Below, piece by piece: positions 41,038 through 50,492 of a stretch of DNA of 64,000 bases. Under the pieces are notes generated by a model. That model worked only from the letters and a program-made list of their open reading frames with translations. It was not told where the DNA came from and ran no database searches. The DNA comes from Pygmaiobacter massiliensis (lineage in GTDB: Bacteria; Bacillota; Clostridia; Oscillospirales; Ruminococcaceae): positions 1,691,166 through 1,755,165 of the forward strand of contig NZ_OAML01000003.1 in the NCBI RefSeq assembly GCF_900199435.1, read 5' to 3'. The position numbers and the translations under genes were made by a program. Every line of letters begins with the position of its first letter. Within the stretch, counting starts at the first letter, position 1.

Positions 41038-41295
41038 CTAAGAAAGGGTAAGTACAAACGCGCGTAAAGCGGCAATGGCAGCCTCTTCATCTTCGCCCTC
41101 TACCGTAAAGGTAATGGGCTCGCCACTGCGTACGCATAGGCTTAGCAACGCAAATAAACGGCGGCAGTTTGCAGTTTTTTCGGCTTTATGCAGCTCTATT
41201 ACCGAAGCATAGCTGCAAGCGAGAGAAACCAGTTTACCGGCGGGGCGTGCATGCAGCCCTTCGGGGTCGGCAAGGGTGCAAGAAAACTGCTGCAT
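41038..41295 (-). CDS. HPr-family phosphocarrier, His15 present, Ser46 missing
   Basis: An 85-residue HPr-fold protein. GLHARPAG places the phosphoacceptor His exactly at position 15. At the regulatory site the usual NLKS is NCRR, so position 46 is Arg instead of Ser. It can therefore take phosphate from PEP-dependent enzyme I but cannot be phosphorylated by HPr kinase, and so should not serve CcpA-type catabolite control. It lies alone on the minus strand, without enzyme I. It may serve a particular PTS or be a regulator. AAGGAAGGAG precedes it. Confidence 0.88.
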   Translation of the reverse strand: MQQFSCTLADPEGLHARPAGKLVSLACSYASVIELHKAEKTANCRRLFALLSLCVRSGEPITFTVEGEDEEAAIAALRAFVLTLS

Positions 41296-41409
41296 AGAAA
41301 AAACTCCTTCCTTTTTTACGAAATAATTTTAGCCAAAATATACCATAAAAAAAGAAGGAAAAACCGCAATTTGTGCGGTAAAAACCACACTTTTTTCTTA
41401 CCCTTAAAC

Positions 41410-41437
41410 TTGACATTTGGCGCCGATTCGATATAAT
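41410..41437 (+). promoter_or_regulatory. Strong promoter of the zinc-ribbon gene
   Basis: TTGACA (41410-41415) and TATAAT (41432-41437), both consensus, 16-base spacer. Confidence 0.88.
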
Positions 41438-41540
41438 AATTTTATGTATTCTACTTGCCACGCGGCGTACTGCAAAGGGCGTAAGCGGTTGGCTTTTTTG
41501 AAAAAACAACTGGTTTAACCTGTTTGCGGAAAGGATTTCT

Positions 41541-41702
41541 ATGGTTTACATCTGCGATAAATGCCAATTTTTATTTGAACGAATGGGTGAGGTGCTCAAC
41601 TGCCCTGTTTGCAACAGCAACCATATTCGCCCTGCCGACGACGCGGAGCGTACCCGCTATGAAGAGAGCAAAAATGCCTCTGAACAGCCCACCCGCGACT
41701 AA
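41541..41702 (+). CDS. Small zinc-ribbon protein, 53 residues
   Basis: A short protein beginning MVYICDKCQFLFERMGEVLN, followed by CPVC at residues 21-24. The two CxxC pairs form a rubredoxin-like zinc ribbon; the tail is acidic and polar. GGAAAGGATTTCT precedes the ATG, and a consensus promoter lies about 100 bases upstream, with a terminator after it. So it is a well-supported single-gene unit despite its size. The partner is unknown; such ribbons often bind nucleic acid or other proteins. Confidence 0.8.
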   Translation: MVYICDKCQFLFERMGEVLNCPVCNSNHIRPADDAERTRYEESKNASEQPTRD

Positions 41703-41725
41703 AGGCAACAAAGCCAAAATATATT

Positions 41726-41766
41726 GCCCCAAAGAGCCTGCAAGGACCCTTTGGGGCTTTTTGCTT
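41726..41766 (+). terminator. Terminator of the zinc-ribbon gene
   Basis: GCCCCAAAG pairs with CTTTGGGGC, followed by TTTTTG. Confidence 0.9.
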
Positions 41767-41826
41767 TTTGGAAACAAATTTCCATAATGTTTCGTGTTTT
41801 TTGCAAAGCGAAAAAAGCCGCACCTC

Positions 41827-41855
41827 TTGTTTGAAAGAAACGGGAATGCTACAAT
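41827..41855 (+). promoter_or_regulatory. Promoter of glucokinase gene
   Basis: TTGTTT (41827-41832), 17-base spacer, TACAAT (41850-41855). Confidence 0.72.
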
Positions 41856-41911
41856 AGTAACGGTGCATTACAGCACCTTGCTTAGAACAAAGATTTCTGG
41901 GAGGGAACCGT

Positions 41912-42865
41912 ATGAAATATACCATCGGCGTAGACCTTGGAGGAACGAATATCGCGGCAGGCGTGGTGGACGAGCAATACCACCTGCTGGCCAAAGGCTC
42001 GGTAAAAACAGAAAGTGAGCGCGGCTTTGAAGCCGTAGCTGCCAGCATGGCAAAGCTTTGCCTCAAGCTGGTTGCAGACGCTGGCCTTTCGGTGGAAGAT
42101 ATTGACAGCATCGGCATTGGCAGCCCGGGAACAAGCAATAAAGAAAACGGCGACATTATTTTTTCCAACAACCTGCATTGGGACAATGTTCCTCTTGCAC
42201 GCACCATCCGCAAAGCGACAGGCGTTGAAAGCGTAGTAGTAGGCAACGACGCAGACTGTGCCGCACTGGGCGAGTTTGTGGCCGGTGCTGGCGAAGAGTT
42301 CTCTTCGCTTGCTATGATTACGATTGGCACCGGCGTGGGCAGCGGCATTATTTTAGACAACAAAGTGTTTGCACCGGCAAATTCTGTTGCACCAGAGTTG
42401 GGCCACACTACACTGATTTATGATGGTGAGCCCTGCACCTGTGGACGCAGAGGCTGCCTGGAGAGTTATGCCAGCTTTACCGCACTGATTCGCGATGCAA
42501 ACCGCGCAGCAGACGCACATCCCGAATCGCAGCTTGCAAAAATTCGCGAGTCGGGCGACAGGCTGAACGGCAAAAACATTTTTGATGTAGCCAAAGCAGG
42601 TGACGAAACCGCAAAAGAATTGGTGGCACATTTTATCGATTACATTGCACAGGGGGCGGCCAATATCGCAAATGCGTTTGGCGTGCGCGCCATCGTCATC
42701 GGCGGGGGCATCTCCAAAGAGGGCAAATATGTGGCTGACCAAATCCATGAAATTGTTAAAAATACGATGTACTGCGGTGATATGTTCGCCCCAGAAATTC
42801 GTATGGCTACGCTTGGTAACGATGCAGGCATCATTGGTGCCGCGGCACTGGCAAGCCACTGCTAA
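41912..42865 (+). CDS. glcK: ROK family glucokinase
   Basis: A 317-residue ROK kinase. It has the N-terminal phosphate motif GVDLGGTNIAAGVVD, catalytic VVGNDADCAALGE, TIGTGVGSGII, and the zinc motif CTCGRRGCLESY that follows the conserved GHTTL. It phosphorylates glucose with ATP in the cytoplasm. Length and motifs are normal for Gram-positive glucokinases. GGAGGG precedes the ATG. Confidence 0.92.
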   Translation: MKYTIGVDLGGTNIAAGVVDEQYHLLAKGSVKTESERGFEAVAASMAKLCLKLVADAGLSVEDIDSIGIGSPGTSNKENGDIIFSNNLHWDNVPLARTIRKATGVESVVVGNDADCAALGEFVAGAGEEFSSLAMITIGTGVGSGIILDNKVFAPANSVAPELGHTTLIYDGEPCTCGRRGCLESYASFTALIRDANRAADAHPESQLAKIRESGDRLNGKNIFDVAKAGDETAKELVAHFIDYIAQGAANIANAFGVRAIVIGGGISKEGKYVADQIHEIVKNTMYCGDMFAPEIRMATLGNDAGIIGAAALASHC

Positions 42866-42877
42866 CCGAATAAATCC

Positions 42878-42912
42878 AAACCGCTTTCTCTTACGAGAAG
42901 GCGGTTTTCTTT
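42878..42912 (+). terminator. Terminator after glucokinase
   Basis: AAACCGC/GCGGTTT with an inner TTCTC/GAGAA stem and a TTCTTTTTC tail. Confidence 0.85.
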
Positions 42913-42969
42913 TTCTCGGGGTATGGTTTTGCGATTTTTTACATATATAACAAACACGGAGGTGCGCAG

Positions 42970-43614
42970 ATGACAGATACAATTTTTTATATTATTGAAA
43001 CCTATGGCGCCATCGGCGTGTTTGGGCTGATTTTGCTCGAGAACCTGTTTCCGCCCATCCCGAGTGAGGTGCTGCTGACCTTTGGCGGGTTTATGACCAC
43101 AAAAACCACGCTGGCCTTGCCGGAAGTGATTTTTGGTGCTACGCTGGGCAGTGTAATTGGCGCATTGATTTTATACTGGGTTGGTACACTGATGGACGAA
43201 GAGCGGCTATGCGGCTTTGCACGGGGCTGGGGGCGGCATCTGGGCCTGCATGAAGAAGATATCCGCCGCACACTGGACAAATACGCGCAAGGGCAAGAAA
43301 AAACGGTTTTCTTTTGCCGCATGGTGCCTATTTTACGCAGCCTTATTTCTATTCCGGCCGGTATGGCCCACATGAAGCTTAGCCGCTTTTTGGTTTTAAC
43401 CACGGTAGGCAGCTTGTGCTGGAATACGATCTTGTGCGGTGCAGGGGCAGCGCTGGGTGATGCCTGGGCGATGCTTTTGGATTATACGGGCTTTTACAAT
43501 TCCATCGTAGTGCTGGTGATGGGAGCCACAATGGGGTGGTTTGCCATCAAGCGGCTGCTGCGGAGCATGAAAGAGAAAAAGCAAGCACAAAGCGCAAGCT
43601 CTGCGCCTAACTAA
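42970..43614 (+). CDS. DedA family membrane protein
   Basis: A 214-residue DedA/SNARE-associated protein with about five membrane segments. Family signs are LENLFPPIPSEVLLTFGGF, GATLGSVIGALILYWVG, and FFCRMVPILRSLISIPAGMA with the conserved Arg and Pro. Members act as lipid scramblases or transporters, notably for undecaprenyl phosphate. GGAGGTGC precedes the ATG. Confidence 0.9.
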   Translation: MTDTIFYIIETYGAIGVFGLILLENLFPPIPSEVLLTFGGFMTTKTTLALPEVIFGATLGSVIGALILYWVGTLMDEERLCGFARGWGRHLGLHEEDIRRTLDKYAQGQEKTVFFCRMVPILRSLISIPAGMAHMKLSRFLVLTTVGSLCWNTILCGAGAALGDAWAMLLDYTGFYNSIVVLVMGATMGWFAIKRLLRSMKEKKQAQSASSAPN

Positions 43615-43660
43615 AACTGGTGGGCTGTATCTCACCCTCTGCAAGAGGGCCGGGCAAACA

Positions 43661-43699
43661 AAAACGACATTGCTGCGCATCTGCTGCAATGTCGTTTTT
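43661..43699. terminator. Bidirectional terminator
   Basis: AAAACGACATTGC pairs with GCAATGTCGTTTT. It separates dedA from the converging diguanylate cyclase gene. Confidence 0.9.
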
Positions 43700-43765
43700 A
43701 TTTTACGGTTTGGTAGTGGCGACAGCCCCAATGAGTAGTATAGCGAATACACATCATTCGTAACG

Positions 43766-44923
43766 CTATTCAAATACGGTCTCAGCTATCGGGCCAAGGT
43801 CCGGCGGTTTGGCATCCAAAGAATGTATGCTAAGCGGAGGACCAAAATAGCAGACGGCATTTCGGCCTTGCCGCTTCGCAGCATACAGCGCAATGTCTGC
43901 TTGCGAAATCATTTGGTCGCAGCTTACCTGCAAAGCCGTAGCAGAGTAGCTGACTCCAATGCTGATGGTGACGATAGGGCGTTGCGCAGCTGGGTGCCGC
44001 AGCCCAAGTGCCATTATTTTTTGGCCCAGATCGCAACATAATGCCACCAATTGCTCGTCAGTATGCGTTTTGCTCACGGCAACAAACTCCTCGCCGCCGT
44101 AACGGAAAAGCAGCAAATCATGTGCGCTACCAAACGCAGCAAACTGTAAACCCAGCGTTTCCAGGCAGCGATCGCCTGCCTGATGCCCCAAACAGTCGTT
44201 GTACTGCTTAAACTTATCCACATCAATCATTGCAATGCCACATATCGGGGTGCTGCAATCCCCGTGGCAACTTTCTTGCAGTACATCATAAAACTTTTTA
44301 CGATTATATAGGTGTGTCAAGGCATCGGTAATCTCGCCAATTTCAGCGCGGCGTTTTAAATCAAAGCTTTCCAGCTGAGAGGTGCTGTGGTAGGTGCCAA
44401 GCAGCACTGAGAGTAAGAAAAAGCTAAACACATTAATAAACTCGTCTACCGCCAGAGTTGGTGTTTTAAAGAAGGCAATAGCGCCCCAATAAGCAGCAGA
44501 CGAAGCAAAAGAGAATAGCGCTATACGCCAAGTTTTGTCCAGCATCAATAAATTGTGCAGCAAAAGTAAAGCCAGCATGCTTACCGAAACAAAGTCTGGA
44601 CCCGAGCAGATGCTGACGATAATAGAATATATCATGGAGAGTGCAAAAAAACTATAAAAGCAAGTCAGAGCAGACCAACGACGGGTAAGCTCCTTTTGCA
44701 TGAGCAGCACAAGGCACAGTGAGAGAAAAGCACCCAAAAAAACAAAGAACAGATAGCGATAGGAGGGCAACAAAACACTTGCGATGGTAAGCACAAAAAA
44801 CATAAGCGTATCTACACGCAGCATTAGCCTTAATGCATTTAAATTGCTTGCCTGAACCGCTACTTGGTTATTTTGCAGAAGTCGTTGCTTTTTTTGTAAA
44901 ATGTTGTGTGCGGCTGCCCACAT
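43766..44923 (-). CDS. Membrane diguanylate cyclase (GGDEF)
   Basis: A 385-residue protein with about six N-terminal membrane helices (30-190) and a C-terminal GGDEF domain. DALTHLYNRKKF, MIDVDKFKQYND, GHQAGDRCL and the active GGEEF (as FRYGGEEFVAV) are intact, so it should make c-di-GMP from GTP. The RxxD inhibitory site five residues ahead is not present. A second cyclase lies at 56955, but no EAL or HD-GYP protein is in the window. Confidence 0.9.
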   Translation of the reverse strand: MWAAAHNILQKKQRLLQNNQVAVQASNLNALRLMLRVDTLMFFVLTIASVLLPSYRYLFFVFLGAFLSLCLVLLMQKELTRRWSALTCFYSFFALSMIYSIIVSICSGPDFVSVSMLALLLLHNLLMLDKTWRIALFSFASSAAYWGAIAFFKTPTLAVDEFINVFSFFLLSVLLGTYHSTSQLESFDLKRRAEIGEITDALTHLYNRKKFYDVLQESCHGDCSTPICGIAMIDVDKFKQYNDCLGHQAGDRCLETLGLQFAAFGSAHDLLLFRYGGEEFVAVSKTHTDEQLVALCCDLGQKIMALGLRHPAAQRPIVTISIGVSYSATALQVSCDQMISQADIALYAAKRQGRNAVCYFGPPLSIHSLDAKPPDLGPIAETVFE

Positions 44924-45040
44924 ATCGTCCGCTCCCTAACTTGCATTATTTTGTCCATCCTACCACATATAGCGCGAAAAGTAAACGAAACAAAAGAAAA
45001 AATGGCTTAAAATAAGCACAAAATATAATGCTGAAATTTC

Positions 45041-45090
45041 AATAAGAAAGCGCTGCACAGAAATTTCCTGTGCAGCGCTTTCTTATTTTT
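45041..45090. terminator. Very strong terminator of secA
   Basis: A 20-bp perfect stem (45041-45060 with 45068-45087) around an AAATTTC loop, with A/T flanks. Confidence 0.93.
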
Positions 45091-45098
45091 ATAGGTGC

Positions 45099-47843
45099 TT
45101 AGTCCGGGTGGTACTCTTTGCAAGTGCATTTTTTCCACTTCAGCCCGCTGCCGCAGGGGCACGGGTCGTTGCGGCCAACTTTGGTGCTCTTGGCAGGCTG
45201 TTTCGAGTTCAGCTTTTCACCGCCGGCTGTTTCGCCTACGGGTACAGCCACCTGCTCACGCTTCGGGCCTTCTTCGGTACGAATCTCCACCGTCAGCAGC
45301 ATGCGGGCGGTATCTTCTTTGATGGAATCAATCATGGCATCGAACATATCGAAGCCTTCGATACGGTACTCAACCACGGGGTCACGCTGGCCGTAGCTGC
45401 GCAGGTAAATGCCCTTGCGCAGTTCATCCATGTTGTCGATGTGCTCCATCCACTTGGTGTCGACGTTGCGCAGCAGCACGGCACGCTCCAGCTCACGCAT
45501 GATGTTAGCACCGTAGCGCTCCTCTTTGCGTTTGCAGATTTCCAGCGCACGATCATAGAGCAAGGTTTCGAGCTTTTCGCGGGTCAGCTCTTTCAGTTCG
45601 GCTTCATCAAAACGCAGGTCTGCGTCGGTCAGCAGCCAGCCGCGATAGTGGTCGCGCAGGCCGGAAATATCCCACTCTGCTGCATTTTCGCCAGCTGCAA
45701 AAAGTGCAACGTTGTTGGTGATGGCTTCGCGGATCATGTTGTGGATGCTTTCAGAAACATCCTCGCCCTCCAGCACTTTGCCGCGCTGGCCATAGATGAT
45801 TTCGCGCTGCTGATTCATAACGTCGTCGAAGGACAGCACGTTTTTACGAATCGAGAAGTTCTGCGCTTCAATCTTCTTCTGTGCGCTCTCAATGATGTTG
45901 GTGATTGCGCGACTTTCAATCGGCATATCCTCTTCTACTTTGAGAGTGTTCATAAGGGTCTGCACACGCTCACCGCCGAACAGACGCATAAGGTCGTCCT
46001 CCAGCGAGATGAAGAAGCGGGAGGCACCGGGGTCGCCCTGACGACCGGCACGGCCGCGCAGCTGGTTATCGATGCGTCGAGATTCATGGCGCTCGGTGCC
46101 GATGATATACAGGCCGCCTGCTTCACGCACCCGCTCAGCCTCAGCGGCAATGACGGGTTTGTATTTTGCAAGGGCCTCTTCAAATGCACGGCGCACTGCG
46201 ATGACCTGCTCATCATCGGTCTCGGCGTGGCCGTCTGCCTCGGCAATCAGTGCATCGTCAAAGCCTGCTTTGCGCAGGTCTGCTTTTGCCATGTAATCGG
46301 CGTTACCGCCCAGCATAATATCAGTACCACGGCCTGCCATGTTGGTTGCGATGGTCACCGCGCCGAACTTGCCGGCCTGTGCGATGATTTCTGCTTCCTT
46401 CTCATGGAATTTCGCGTTCAAAACTTCGTGTTTTACGCCGCGGCGTTTGAGCATGGAAGAGAGCAGCTCGCTCTTTTCGATGCTGATGGTGCCGACCAGA
46501 ACCGGCTGGCCTTTTTCGTGGCACTCGATTGCCTGTTCGATAACAGCGTTAAACTTGCCTTTTTCGGTGGTATATACCACGTCGTCCATATCTTTACGAA
46601 CCATCGGACGGTTGGTGGGGATTTCAACGACCAGCAGGCCGTAGATTTCGCTGAACTCATCGGCTTCCGTTTTTGCAGTACCGGTCATACCGGCCAGCTT
46701 CTTGTACATACGGAAGTAGTTCTGGAAGGTGACAGTTGCGAGAGTTTTGCTCTCTTTTTCAACAGTTACGCCCTCTTTTGCCTCGATGGCCTGATGCAGG
46801 CCTTCGTTATAGCGACGGCCAATCATTAAACGACCGGTGAACTCGTCAACGATGATAACCTCGCCTTCACGTACCACGTAATCAACATCGCGTTTCATGA
46901 TGCCATGTGCGCGAATTGCCTGATTAATGTGGTGCGACAGGGTCATGTTGTCGGCGTCGGCAAGGTTTTCTACATGGAAGTAGGCCTCGGCCTTTTTAAT
47001 GCCCTGCTGGGTCAGGGTAACGGTTTTTTGTTTTTCCACCACGATGTAGTCGCCGTCGACCTCTTCATCGTGCTCTTCTTTGTCGTCTACATCAGCAAAG
47101 GTAACTTTGCGCAGGCGTTTGACGAACTCGTCCGCTTTGTGGTAAAGGTCGGTGGATTTGTCACCCTCGCCGCTGATGATAAGCGGCGTACGGGCCTCGT
47201 CGACCAAGATGGAGTCGACCTCATCGACGATGGCAAACGCGTGGCCGCGCTGTACCATCTGGTTTTTGTAGGTAACCATGTTGTCACGCAGGTAGTCAAA
47301 ACCAAACTCGTTGTTGGTGCCGTAGGTGATATCCGCTTGGTAAGCAGCTTTGCGCTCGGCAATGGTAATATCGTGCACCACCAGGCCAACAGAAAGGCCG
47401 AGGTAGCGGTACAGTTTGCCCATCCACTCAGAGTCGCGCTTTGCGAGGTAATCGTTGACCGTGACAACGTGAACACCGGCACCGGTGAGCGCATTTAAGT
47501 AAACCGGGAGAGTTGCCACGAGTGTTTTACCTTCACCGGTCTTCATCTCAGAGATGCAGCCGCGGTGCAGCACAATACCGCCGATAATCTGTACGGGGAA
47601 GTGTTTCATGCCAAGTACACGCCAGCTGGCCTCACGGCAAGTAGCGAAAGCATCCGGCAAAATATCGTCAAGTGTTTCGCCGGCGGCAAGCCGCTCTTTC
47701 AAGGCGGGGGTCATGGCACGAAGCTCCGCGTCCGACAGGGCAGCGTACTTACTTTCCAGTGCCAGTACGCTATCAGCGATCGGGCGAATCTTTTTCAGCT
47801 CTTTGTCCGAAAAGGAGCCGAAGAGTTTTTCCATCAAAGACAT
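45099..47843 (-). CDS. secA: SecA preprotein translocase ATPase
   Basis: A 914-residue SecA. Walker [23 protein letters not shown]-type motif Ib, DEAD-like [27 protein letters not shown] and [12 protein letters not shown] are all present. The C terminus carries the SecB/lipid-binding zinc site [16 protein letters not shown]. It drives secretion through SecYEG. Length and domain order are those of a normal housekeeping SecA. AAAGGA lies about 13 bases upstream of the ATG. Confidence 0.97.
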   Translation of the reverse strand: MSLMEKLFGSFSDKELKKIRPIADSVLALESKYAALSDAELRAMTPALKERLAAGETLDDILPDAFATCREASWRVLGMKHFPVQIIGGIVLHRGCISEMKTGEGKTLVATLPVYLNALTGAGVHVVTVNDYLAKRDSEWMGKLYRYLGLSVGLVVHDITIAERKAAYQADITYGTNNEFGFDYLRDNMVTYKNQMVQRGHAFAIVDEVDSILVDEARTPLIISGEGDKSTDLYHKADEFVKRLRKVTFADVDDKEEHDEEVDGDYIVVEKQKTVTLTQQGIKKAEAYFHVENLADADNMTLSHHINQAIRAHGIMKRDVDYVVREGEVIIVDEFTGRLMIGRRYNEGLHQAIEAKEGVTVEKESKTLATVTFQNYFRMYKKLAGMTGTAKTEADEFSEIYGLLVVEIPTNRPMVRKDMDDVVYTTEKGKFNAVIEQAIECHEKGQPVLVGTISIEKSELLSSMLKRRGVKHEVLNAKFHEKEAEIIAQAGKFGAVTIATNMAGRGTDIMLGGNADYMAKADLRKAGFDDALIAEADGHAETDDEQVIAVRRAFEEALAKYKPVIAAEAERVREAGGLYIIGTERHESRRIDNQLRGRAGRQGDPGASRFFISLEDDLMRLFGGERVQTLMNTLKVEEDMPIESRAITNIIESAQKKIEAQNFSIRKNVLSFDDVMNQQREIIYGQRGKVLEGEDVSESIHNMIREAITNNVALFAAGENAAEWDISGLRDHYRGWLLTDADLRFDEAELKELTREKLETLLYDRALEICKRKEERYGANIMRELERAVLLRNVDTKWMEHIDNMDELRKGIYLRSYGQRDPVVEYRIEGFDMFDAMIDSIKEDTARMLLTVEIRTEEGPKREQVAVPVGETAGGEKLNSKQPAKSTKVGRNDPCPCGSGLKWKKCTCKEYHPD

Positions 47844-48014
47844 ATCGTGGAACCAATCCTTTATATTTTATTTCTACATTATAGATGCAGGGAAACGCAT
47901 ATGAATTCATTTTACTCCACACCGGGGGCGCTGTCAAACAAACGGGGTACAAAACAATTGAACATTTTGTAAAACTTTTCGCGTTTTATCGCCCTTGCCC
48001 GACCCTTTAAAACG

Positions 48015-48054
48015 AAAAAAGCAGCGGGGCGCGCTGCTTTGCGCACTCCGCTGC
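48015..48054 (-). terminator. Terminator of the HPr-like gene
   Basis: GCAGCGG pairs with CCGCTGC and an inner GCGC stem; on the minus strand TTTTTT follows. Confidence 0.85.
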
Positions 48055-48065
48055 CGCAGGCAGCT

Positions 48066-48326
48066 TTATTTGTTCATGCCCTCTTTGCCAAACAGGTTGT
48101 AACGGAAAAGTTTGCTTTCGTCCTCGGGATCATCGCAAACAAGGGTAGCCTCTGCAAGTTTGCCGCCTTCAATCAGGCGGGTGAAGCCAATCAGCTGGCA
48201 CAGCTTGCTTTTGAGGTTGAGTTTATCGCCATAGGGGGTGACCATAAAAACGTCGCCCTTGCAGGAATTGATGACCTCGGTGAATTCTGCGACATCGACA
48301 CCGCTGAGTTTAACTGTATCTGCCAT
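48066..48326 (-). CDS. HPr-like protein lacking the active-site His
   Basis: An 86-residue protein of HPr length. KLNLKSKLCQLIG aligns with the NLKSIMGVMSLG block of HPr, so the Ser46 equivalent (Ser40 here) is kept. The GxHARPA segment is replaced by SGVDVAEFTEV, with no His. It cannot carry phosphate from enzyme I but might be a substrate or decoy for HPr kinase. GGAGGGTAAG precedes the ATG at 48326. The assignment rests on one motif block and length, so it is moderate. Confidence 0.6.
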   Translation of the reverse strand: MADTVKLSGVDVAEFTEVINSCKGDVFMVTPYGDKLNLKSKLCQLIGFTRLIEGGKLAEATLVCDDPEDESKLFRYNLFGKEGMNK

Positions 48327-48581
48327 AATCTTACCCTCCATATGTAAAGTATAAATGTATCTTGCTCTTCAGTATTGCCGCGCAGGCAGGGTTTCAAACA
48401 TGAAAATACTGCGGAGCAGAAAAGAAGCAGGTGCTTCCTTCAATCGTATTATAAATGGCGCACTGCGCAATTGCAACAGTTTACACAGCGCCCCGGAGTG
48501 AATTGTACAAAGGTCTCAGAAGTAGATAAGACTCTTTTGAAAAAGTTGGTAAAAATTTAACAAAGAATGCGACAAAAATGC
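48327..48581. other. Intergenic region
   Basis: No gene or terminator is evident between the HPr-like gene and the promoter at 48582. Confidence 0.3.
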
Positions 48582-48610
48582 TTGCAGTCCCCCTTGCGAA
48601 AACCTATAAT
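48582..48610 (+). promoter_or_regulatory. Strong promoter of the IscU-like/GGGtGRT operon
   Basis: TTGCAG (48582-48587), 17-base spacer, consensus TATAAT (48605-48610), leaving a leader of about 95 bases. Confidence 0.85.
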
Positions 48611-48711
48611 AATAAGTAGTGAAAGCTTGGGGTACACTGCTTTTGCCAGAGTTTTGTTTTCCGGGGCGAAAAAGCTCGCCCCATCCATAAATCAGATAAA
48701 GGAGTGCGAAT

Positions 48712-49404
48712 ATGAACTATTCCAGAGAAGTAGAACATATGTGTCCTCTGACCAAGGGCTGCAACCATGGCCCTGCGCCGATTCCCGAAGAAGGCAAATG
48801 GGTCAAGGCATATGAGATCACCGACATCTCCGGCCTCACTCACGGTGTAGGCTGGTGCGCCCCTCAGCAGGGTACTTGCAAGCTTACCCTCAACATCAAA
48901 AACGGCATCATTGAGGAAGCATTGGTCGAAACGATCGGCTGCTCCGGCATGACCCACTCTGCCGCAATGGCGGGCGAGATTCTGCCCGGCAAAACCATCC
49001 TTGAAGCACTGAATACTGACCTCGTGTGCGATGCCATCAACGTGGCAATGCGCGAACTGTTCCTCCAGATTGTCTACGGCCGCAGCCAGACTGCGTTTTC
49101 GGATGACGGTCTGCCCATCGGCGCTGGCCTGGAAGACCTTGGCAAAGGCCTGCGCAGCATGACCGGCACCATCTTTTCCACCAAAGCAAAAGGTGTGCGC
49201 TATCTCGAGCTGACTGAGGGCTATATCCTCAAACTGGCATTGGATGCCAACAACGAGGTAATTGGTTACCAGTTTGTACGTTTGGGCAAAATGCTGGAGG
49301 ACATCCGTCACGGCAAAGACCCCAAAGAGGCATTTGAGAAGAATATCGGCACTTACGGTCGATTTGACGAAGCCGTCAAATACATCGATCCGCGTGAAGA
49401 ATAA
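48712..49404 (+). CDS. IscU/NifU-like Fe-S scaffold-type protein
   Basis: A 230-residue protein whose core resembles the U-type scaffold: IEEALVETIGCSGMTHSAAM holds Cys77 in the place of the first IscU Cys region. Further Cys are at 11, 17, 49, 56 and 106. It is longer than IscU, with an N-terminal Cys pair and a C-terminal YLELTEGYILKLALD extension. The partner gene 18 bases downstream encodes a GGGtGRT-family protein. The two are probably an obligate pair. Whether it delivers clusters to that partner is inference. AAAGGAG precedes the ATG. Confidence 0.78.
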   Translation: MNYSREVEHMCPLTKGCNHGPAPIPEEGKWVKAYEITDISGLTHGVGWCAPQQGTCKLTLNIKNGIIEEALVETIGCSGMTHSAAMAGEILPGKTILEALNTDLVCDAINVAMRELFLQIVYGRSQTAFSDDGLPIGAGLEDLGKGLRSMTGTIFSTKAKGVRYLELTEGYILKLALDANNEVIGYQFVRLGKMLEDIRHGKDPKEAFEKNIGTYGRFDEAVKYIDPREE

Positions 49405-49422
49405 GAAAGGAGGAACACACTT

Positions 49423-50418
49423 ATGGCAACTTTTGAAAGTCAGGAAAGACGCATGCCGAAAATCGAGGCATGCCTCGCTGCTAATGGGCTCGAGTCCCTC
49501 GACGCCTGCCGTGAGATGCTCCTCGCAAAGGGCATCGATTGCGAAGCTATCGTCAAAGGCGTTCAGAACATCTGCTTTGACAACGCTGTTTGGGCTTACA
49601 CCCTGGGTACCGCTATCGCTGTAAAGCGCGGCCTGAAAAACGCTGCAGACTGCGCTGCCGCAATTGGCGAAGGCCTCGAAGCTTTCACCATCCCCGGTTC
49701 TGTTGCAGAGCAGCGCTCTGTGGGCTTGGGCCACGGTAACCTTGGTGCTATGCTGCTGCGCGAAGAGACCAATTGCTTCGCCTTCCTCGCAGGCCACGAG
49801 AGCTTTGCGGCTGCAGAGGGGGCAATCGGTATTGCACGCACTGCAAACAAAGCCCGCAAAACCCCGCTGCGCGTTATCCTCAACGGCCTTGGCAAAGATG
49901 CTGCTTATATCATTAGCCGCATCAACGGTTTTACCTATGTAGAAACCGATTTTGACTTTAAGACCGGCGAGCTGAAAGTCGTCAACGAGAAAGCATTCTC
50001 GACCGGCGAGCGTGCTGCAGTACGTTGCTACGGCGCAAACGACGTTCTCGAAGGCGTCGCCATCATGAAAAAAGAACACGTTGAAGTTTCCATCACCGGT
50101 AACTCCACCAACCCGACCCGCTTCCAGCACCTGGTTGCAGGCACCTACAAAAAATGGGCAGTGGAAAACGGCGCAAAATACTTCTCCGTTGCATCCGGCG
50201 GCGGCACCGGCCGCACCCTGCATCCGGACAACGTTGCAGCTGGCCCTGCCAGCTACGGCCTGACCGACAGCATGGGCCGTATGCACGGCGATGCACAGTT
50301 TGCAGGCTCTTCCAGCGTCCCGGCACACGTCGAGATGATGGGCCTCATCGGTGCTGGCAACAACCCGATGGTCGGCATGACTGTCGCCTGCGCTGTTGCA
50401 GCTTCTGAAGCAAAATAA
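49423..50418 (+). CDS. GGGtGRT-family protein
   Basis: A 331-residue protein that carries the name-giving motif GGGTGRT at 259-265 (SVASGGGTGRTLHPDN) and the other hallmark stretches, LGHGNLGAMLLREETNCFAF and GLIGAGNNPMVGM. The family (PF14057) is found in anaerobic Firmicutes and has no known activity; Gly-rich loops suggest nucleotide or cofactor binding. GAAAGGAGG precedes the ATG. A strong promoter, tight coupling to the IscU-like gene and a terminator point to a well-expressed two-gene operon. Confidence 0.9.
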   Translation: MATFESQERRMPKIEACLAANGLESLDACREMLLAKGIDCEAIVKGVQNICFDNAVWAYTLGTAIAVKRGLKNAADCAAAIGEGLEAFTIPGSVAEQRSVGLGHGNLGAMLLREETNCFAFLAGHESFAAAEGAIGIARTANKARKTPLRVILNGLGKDAAYIISRINGFTYVETDFDFKTGELKVVNEKAFSTGERAAVRCYGANDVLEGVAIMKKEHVEVSITGNSTNPTRFQHLVAGTYKKWAVENGAKYFSVASGGGTGRTLHPDNVAAGPASYGLTDSMGRMHGDAQFAGSSSVPAHVEMMGLIGAGNNPMVGMTVACAVAASEAK

Positions 50419-50457
50419 AATAGCAAACTTTACGGCGGGGCAGCTTGCCCGGCCATC

Positions 50458-50492
50458 AAAAAAGCGAGAGTGGAATCACTCTCGCTTTTTTA
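50458..50492 (+). terminator. Terminator of the GGGtGRT operon
   Basis: A 15-bp perfect stem (AAAAAAGCGAGAGTG and its complement) around a GAAT loop, with a T tail. Confidence 0.95.

Noticed and set aside
45108-46829. 573-codon open frame on the plus strand
   Set aside because: It is antisense to secA and shows no family features; a shadow frame.
48604-50328. 574-codon open frame on the minus strand
   Set aside because: It is antisense to the IscU-like and GGGtGRT genes, which have promoters, ribosome sites and family motifs.
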